A stretch of DNA of 64,000 nucleotides, from the NCBI RefSeq assembly GCF_000383415.1, contig NZ_KB911257.1:596558-660557 (forward strand), in the 5' to 3' direction. Both the position numbers and the translations under genes were made by a program. The notes below the pieces were generated by a model. That model saw nothing but the letters and a program-made list of their open reading frames with translations, was not told the origin of the DNA and made no database searches. How positions within the stretch are numbered: the stretch's first letter is position 1; each line of letters begins with the position of its first letter. The DNA comes from Hyphomicrobium zavarzinii ATCC 27496. Lineage in GTDB: Bacteria > Pseudomonadota > Alphaproteobacteria > Rhizobiales > Hyphomicrobiaceae. Shown here piece after piece: positions 59,894 to 64,000 of the stretch.

Positions 59894-62520
59894 CGATTGT
59901 TCCTCCTTGATTTGCTGGGCACAGCCCGGAAGGGAGAGAGGCGTTGGGGCATGGGCGGACCTCCCGGCAGCCCCGGGAGCGGCGTCTGATCAATCGCCAA
60001 TGCCGGCAGCTCGTGGTCGCCGGCATTGGCTGCTTCCGCTGGCGGTCTAACGGACGGGGCTGGGTTCCGTGCGGCAAGTGATGCCGAGAGAGGCGGCGGC
60101 GTTGCCGGCGGCTGCCACTGCTGGATCAGGTCGGCGGCCCAAGCGAGACCTTTCGCCATCAAAAACCGTGCCGCGAACCCGATGGTGGGATCCTCCTGCA
60201 TGCAGTGGTCGACGAGCTTCTGGTCGTCGGGCGAGGAGGCGCTGCAGAGCGCCAGCGCGACAGGGCCGAGGCCGAGTTCGAACAGGCGGTTGCCGCGTGC
60301 TGTATGGGCGTAGTAGTCGCGCTTGGGAGCCGCGACGGAGAGGATCTCGATCTGTCGGTCGTTGAGACCGAAGCGCTCGTACACCGCTCGTGCTTGTGGC
60401 TCGCGGGCGCGATCGTTGGGTAGAAAGATGCGTGTCGGGCAGCTTTCGATGAGTGCCGGTGCAATCGTCGAACGCTCGACGTCGGCTAGGGATTGGGTAG
60501 CGAACACGACGGAGACGTTCTTCTTGCGCAGCGTCTTCAGCCACTCTCGGATGCGAGCTGCGAACAACGCATCGTCGAGGAAGGTCCAAGCTTCGTCGAG
60601 GACCAGAAGCGTTGGCCTGCCGTCGAAGCGCTCCTCCAAGCGATGGAATAAGTAGGTGAGGACAGGCGGGATCAGCGCCTTATGTCCCATCAGCGCCTCG
60701 AGCTCGATGTGCAGAACATCAGCGGCGGCGATTTGTTCGGAAGCGCCATCCAAGAGCCGGCCGTAGGCGCCTTCCAGCGCGTACGGTGACAGGGCGGCCA
60801 CTAAGGGCGCCGATTGGATCAGCACGGCAAGGCCGGTCAGCGTACGCTCGGCCTTGGGCGCCGAGGCGAGACTTTGCAGCGCTGTCCACACGGCATCCTT
60901 CACGTCCGGCGTCACGCGCACGCCTTCGGCTGTGAGCAGAGCCGTCACCCACTGCAGGGCGAAGGCAATCTCGCCGGGCTCGTCTATGCGGGACAGCGGC
61001 TGCAAGGACAGCGATCCCTCGAGGCCGAGCTCGACGGTGGCTCCGCCCATGGCCAGCGTGGCGGCGCGTGCGGAGCGGCCGCGGTCGAACATGATGACCT
61101 GGGCGCCGATGAAGCGGCGGAATTGTAGAGTGAGTAGAGACAGCAGTACGGACTTGCCCGATCCGGTGGGACCGACCACGAGCGTGTGGCCGACATCGTC
61201 GATATGGAGATCGAGCCGGAACGGTGTGCTGCCGCGTGCCTCCGTCACCATCAGTGGCGGTGCGTTGAGGTGCCGGTTCATGGTTGGTCCGGCCCAGACG
61301 GCTGAGACCGGCATCATGTGCGCGAGGTTGATCGTATGCACGATCGGCTGGCGGATGTTGGCGTAGGGGTTGCCAGGAAGGGAGCCGAGCCAGGCTTCGA
61401 CGGCGTTCAAGGTCTCGCGAATGGTGGCGAAGCCACGGGTGTTGATGATGCGCTCGACCGCAAGCAGCTTTTCGTTGGCGAGCTGCAGGTCGGCGTCGGC
61501 GATCACGATCGCCGTGGTGATGTAGCCAAAGGCAACGTCGTCAGCGCCGAGCTCCTGCAAGGCCTCGTCGGCATCCATGGCCTTGTTGTCGGCGTCGGTA
61601 TCGACGAGGGCCGTCTCGCGGTTGAACATGACCTCGCGGAGCACGGCGGCGACGGACTTGCGCTTGGCAAACCACTGACGCCTGAGCCGAGACAAGTTGC
61701 GTGCGGCTTCGGTCTTATCGATCCCGATCCAGCGCGTGGTCCAGCGGTAGGAGAAGCCGAGGTCGTTCAGAGCGTCGAGCAGCCCCGGCACGGTCGCGTT
61801 CGGGAAGCCGAGCACGCTCAGGATGCGCAGGTGCTGACTGCCGAGTTTCGGATCGACACCGCCGAGAAACTGCCGATCGCAGATGATGGCGTCGAGGTGA
61901 GCCGGGATGTCCGGAACGGCCACGGGATGGCGCGTGTCGGAGATCGTGCCATGCAGGTAGGTCAGCGTTCCCATGTCGTCGAGCGCTTCGGCCTCGGGAA
62001 GAATAGTCGCAAGCATTTGTAGGGCGCGGTCTGTTTCGGTGATGAACCAGGCGAGCTGCGCGTGGGGCGTCGTCTCGATGGTCGCCTCGGCGCTGCGTTC
62101 GTACAGGAGCCGCTCGGCGCGGGCTTCGCGCTCCGGCGGCGGCAGGTAGAGGAACGTGAGGTAGTATCGGCTCTCGAAATGCATGCCATCAGCGCTGAAG
62201 GCGGCATGACGCTCTTGGTCTACCAGCCAGGATGCGGCGTCCTCAAACCGCGCTCCCGGATATTGGTTGGCGGGAACCCGTTCTGCCTCGAAGAAGAGCG
62301 CCCATCCGGAGCCGAACCGCTTCAGGATGTTGTTGAGCCGCGCCGTGACCGAGACGAGCTCGGCCTGCGTGGCGCTGTCGAGATCCGGTCCGCGATAGCG
62401 GATCGTCCGCTGAAATGATCCGTCTTTGTTCAACACGACGCCGGGCGCGACCAAACACGCCCACGGGAGGTAGTCGGAGAGGCTAGTCGTCTGCTTGCGG
62501 TACTCGGCAAGGTTCAGCAT
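59890..62520 (-). CDS. trbE: conjugal transfer ATPase TrbE (VirB4-like)
   Basis: From ATG 62520 (an in-frame site at 62640 is inside trbD) the protein is 876 residues, slightly longer than usual for TrbE. VirB4 features: N-terminal LAEYRKQTTSLSDYLPWA, Walker A GPTGSGKSVLLSLL near residue 460, VIMFDRGRSARAA, Walker B TLLVLDEAWTFLDD near 685, and FATQSLADVERS. The last 90 residues are Pro/Ala-rich, more variable than the core. It energises pilus assembly and substrate transfer. Overlaps trbD and trbJ by 7 and 4 bp. Confidence 0.93.
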   Translation of the reverse strand: MLNLAEYRKQTTSLSDYLPWACLVAPGVVLNKDGSFQRTIRYRGPDLDSATQAELVSVTARLNNILKRFGSGWALFFEAERVPANQYPGARFEDAASWLVDQERHAAFSADGMHFESRYYLTFLYLPPPEREARAERLLYERSAEATIETTPHAQLAWFITETDRALQMLATILPEAEALDDMGTLTYLHGTISDTRHPVAVPDIPAHLDAIICDRQFLGGVDPKLGSQHLRILSVLGFPNATVPGLLDALNDLGFSYRWTTRWIGIDKTEAARNLSRLRRQWFAKRKSVAAVLREVMFNRETALVDTDADNKAMDADEALQELGADDVAFGYITTAIVIADADLQLANEKLLAVERIINTRGFATIRETLNAVEAWLGSLPGNPYANIRQPIVHTINLAHMMPVSAVWAGPTMNRHLNAPPLMVTEARGSTPFRLDLHIDDVGHTLVVGPTGSGKSVLLSLLTLQFRRFIGAQVIMFDRGRSARAATLAMGGATVELGLEGSLSLQPLSRIDEPGEIAFALQWVTALLTAEGVRVTPDVKDAVWTALQSLASAPKAERTLTGLAVLIQSAPLVAALSPYALEGAYGRLLDGASEQIAAADVLHIELEALMGHKALIPPVLTYLFHRLEERFDGRPTLLVLDEAWTFLDDALFAARIREWLKTLRKKNVSVVFATQSLADVERSTIAPALIESCPTRIFLPNDRAREPQARAVYERFGLNDRQIEILSVAAPKRDYYAHTARGNRLFELGLGPVALALCSASSPDDQKLVDHCMQEDPTIGFAARFLMAKGLAWAADLIQQWQPPATPPPLSASLAARNPAPSVRPPAEAANAGDHELPALAIDQTPLPGLPGGPPMPQRLSPFRAVPSKSRRNNR

Positions 62521-62786
62521 GAGAGGGCTCCCTTGTGACGGGCGTGACGGGACAGGACGGTGAGGAATGCTGGGTCCTTGCGGGTGATCCAGACGGTGGC
62601 GGCGTGGCCGGCGAGCCAGATCAGGAGCCCGGCAATCCACAGCCGGAGTCCGAGCCCGATCGCAGCGGCCATGGTGCCGTTGAGGATCGCGAAGCTGCGC
62701 GGGGCGCCGGCGAGCAGGATCGGCTCGGTCAGAGAGCGATGCAGGACGACCTCGTAGCCAGGTACGAGATTCGATGGGTGACGCAT
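62514..62786 (-). CDS. trbD: conjugal transfer protein TrbD (VirB3-like)
   Basis: Ninety residues from ATG 62786 (MRHPSNLVPGYEVVLHRSLTEPILLAGAPR), with hydrophobic spans at about 30-68 (TMAAAIGLGLRLWIAGLLIWLAGHAATVWI). This is the size and start pattern of TrbD. It lies 16 bp after trbC and overlaps trbE by 7 bp. Confidence 0.9.
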   Translation of the reverse strand: MRHPSNLVPGYEVVLHRSLTEPILLAGAPRSFAILNGTMAAAIGLGLRLWIAGLLIWLAGHAATVWITRKDPAFLTVLSRHARHKGALSC

Positions 62787-62802
62787 GAGGCGGTTTCCTT
62801 GA

Positions 62803-63129
62803 TCAGTGGATGAGGGCGCCGCCGGCAAAGGAGAAGAACGATAGGAAGAACGAGGTGGCGGCGAAGGCGATGGAGAGGCCGAATACGATTTGGATCAGCC
62901 TGCGCATTCCGCCGCCCATGTCACCAAAAGCGAGGCTCAAACCCGTGACGATGATGATGACGACGGCGATGACCTTGGCGACCGGGCCTTCGATCGACTC
63001 GAGGATGCGCTGAAGTGGGGCTTCCCAAGGCATGCCGGAACCCGCGGCGTATGCGGCGGTGCTCAACACGGCGACGTGGCTGACCTGGGTGGTCAATGCC
63101 ACCAGGAACCGGGCTTTGGATCGAATCAT
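62803..63129 (-). CDS. trbC: conjugal transfer pilin TrbC (VirB2-like)
   Basis: The 108-residue pilin precursor has a long signal sequence (cleavage near AYA|AG, residue 29) and two hydrophobic spans at about 46-66 and 78-104. GGGMRRLIQIVFGLSIAFAATSF matches TrbC. The processed, likely cyclic pilin builds the conjugative pilus. It starts 12 bp after trbB and 16 bp before trbD. Confidence 0.88.
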   Translation of the reverse strand: MIRSKARFLVALTTQVSHVAVLSTAAYAAGSGMPWEAPLQRILESIEGPVAKVIAVVIIIVTGLSLAFGDMGGGMRRLIQIVFGLSIAFAATSFFLSFFSFAGGALIH

Positions 63130-63141
63130 GTGCGCCTCTCA

Positions 63142-64000
63142 TCAGATGGTGTGTAGGGTGGGCCGCCCGATCGGCGTCACTTGGTAGTTGCCGTCATCAT
63201 CGAGGCCGGTGAGCTCGAGCAGCGTTTCGATGCGTCGTGCGTTGCCGCGGCCGGCGATGAACACGATGATGTCGATGGCCTGGACGATGAGGTCGCGGGG
63301 GACAGTGACCACGGTTTCTTGGATCAACTGTTCGAGGCGGTAGAGGCCGGCCTCGGCCGAGTTGGCATGGAGCGTGGTGATGCCCCCGGGGTGTCCGGTG
63401 TTCCAGGCCTTGAGCATGTCGAGCGCCTCGGGGCCACGCACCTCGCCGACGATGATGCGGTCGGGCCGAAGGCGCAGCGTTGAGCGGACGAGGTCGGCGA
63501 GCGACGCCACGCCGGGCTTGGTCCGCAGCGCAACGCAGTCGGTGGCGTCGCACCTGAGTTCGCGGGTGTCCTCGAGGATGAGGATGCGCTCGTTGCAGTC
63601 GGCCACCTCTGCTAGGAGCGCATTGACCAGCGTGGTCTTGCCGGACGACGTGCCGCCGACGACGAGGATGTTCTTGCGGTCACGGATTGCGGCCTGCAAG
63701 GCATCGGCCTGCAATGGGGAGATGATGCGGGCGGCCACGTAGTCCGGTAGGCGATAGAGGACGTTTGCAGGTTTGCGCACGGCAAAACACGGTGCCATGG
63801 CGACGGGCGGCATGATGCCCTCGAAGCGCTCTCCGGTCTCAGGCAACTCGGCGGAGACGATCGGCGCATGCGCGTGGACCTCGCGGCGGACGTGAGCGGC
63901 AACCAGGCGGATGATGCGTTCGACTTCGGTGCTGCCGAGCCGCTCGCCGGTGTCCTGGCGGCCAACGCTGGCGCGTTCGATCCAGAGCTTCCCGTCGGGA
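63142..64000 (-). CDS. trbB: conjugal transfer ATPase TrbB (VirB11-like), partial at right edge
   Basis: The frame is open to the window edge, so the N-terminus is missing. About 285 residues are visible, starting inside PDGKLWIERASVGRQDTGERLG. VirB11 motifs: Walker A VGGTSSGKTTLVNALL, ILEDTRELR, DLVRSTLRLRPDRIIVGEVRGPEAL, and GGITTLHANSAEAGL. This secretion ATPase drives pilus biogenesis. It is the first visible gene of the left half of the trb operon, and trbC begins 12 bp downstream. Confidence 0.93.
   Translation of the reverse strand, partial: PDGKLWIERASVGRQDTGERLGSTEVERIIRLVAAHVRREVHAHAPIVSAELPETGERFEGIMPPVAMAPCFAVRKPANVLYRLPDYVAARIISPLQADALQAAIRDRKNILVVGGTSSGKTTLVNALLAEVADCNERILILEDTRELRCDATDCVALRTKPGVASLADLVRSTLRLRPDRIIVGEVRGPEALDMLKAWNTGHPGGITTLHANSAEAGLYRLEQLIQETVVTVPRDLIVQAIDIIVFIAGRGNARRIETLLELTGLDDDGNYQVTPIGRPTLHTI

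Noticed and set aside
1-64000. CRISPR array, rRNA or tRNA genes
   Set aside because: No regularly spaced repeat arrays and no convincing rRNA or cloverleaf sequence were seen in reading; the iterated repeats at 58.7 kb have only three copies and unequal spacing.

Overview
The window looks like a high-GC alphaproteobacterial chromosome, most likely of the Hyphomicrobiales (Bradyrhizobium / Afipia / Hyphomicrobium type). The signs are codon use, GC-rich tightly overlapping operons, a TctABC transporter, many SsuABC-type transporters, and a Trb-type conjugation operon with DUF736. The assignment is an inference; no rRNA or tRNA gene was found to anchor it.

The left part (1-14.4 kb) is ordinary chromosome. 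It holds a TPP-dependent 2-oxoacid dehydrogenase E1 alpha/beta pair, a zinc peptidase overlapping an ATP-grasp ligase, an L,D-transpeptidase, and a two-component system divergent from a heavy-metal RND efflux operon (adaptor, pump, DUF3240 and two small proteins). The response regulator appears to start at ATT, and the divergent intergenic region carries TTCAG half-sites phased at 11 bp.

At 15-21.8 kb a seven-gene operon couples a TctCBA solute transporter to a two-subunit aconitase X dehydratase, a gamma-glutamyltransferase-like hydrolase and a RidA-like deaminase. It reads as an uptake-and-catabolism pathway for an unidentified, perhaps gamma-glutamyl-linked, hydroxy amino acid.

At 22-37.3 kb, mostly on the minus strand, lie three SsuABC/TauABC-like or urea-carboxylase-associated ABC transporters, a metallophosphoesterase, a tandem-rhodanese sulfurtransferase, an NtaA/SnaA/DszA-type flavin monooxygenase and a TPR protein. 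Truncated ssuD-like and ssuE-like genes, a broken ABC ATPase fragment, and a 175-bp deletion-scarred copy of the monooxygenase at 7.0 kb show that this organosulfur/organonitrogen region is decaying and rearranging. An XRE-cupin regulator closes it.

From 38.4 kb the DNA is accessory. An 8-kb cargo block (38.5-46.5 kb) lies between two 76-bp direct repeats (66/76 identical). It holds a co-directional five-gene operon: XRE-ImmA peptidase, PIN, a large probably helical protein, a PD-(D/E)xK-like nuclease, and an unknown protein. A divergent set follows: DUF2188, GIY-YIG-like, and a nuclease-like gene split by one in-frame amber codon. This five-gene operon is the best candidate for an undescribed defence-type system.

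From 46.6 kb to the right edge lies a Trb (P-type T4SS) conjugation operon of an integrative/conjugative element, trbB-C-D-E-J and trbL-F-G-I. It is split between trbJ and trbL by about 7.9 kb of cargo: a flavodoxin, a frameshifted coiled-coil gene, a DprA/phosphoribosyltransferase pair, and a four-gene operon with a STAS-like protein and a GHKL ATPase. The last two sets form a second candidate accessory system.
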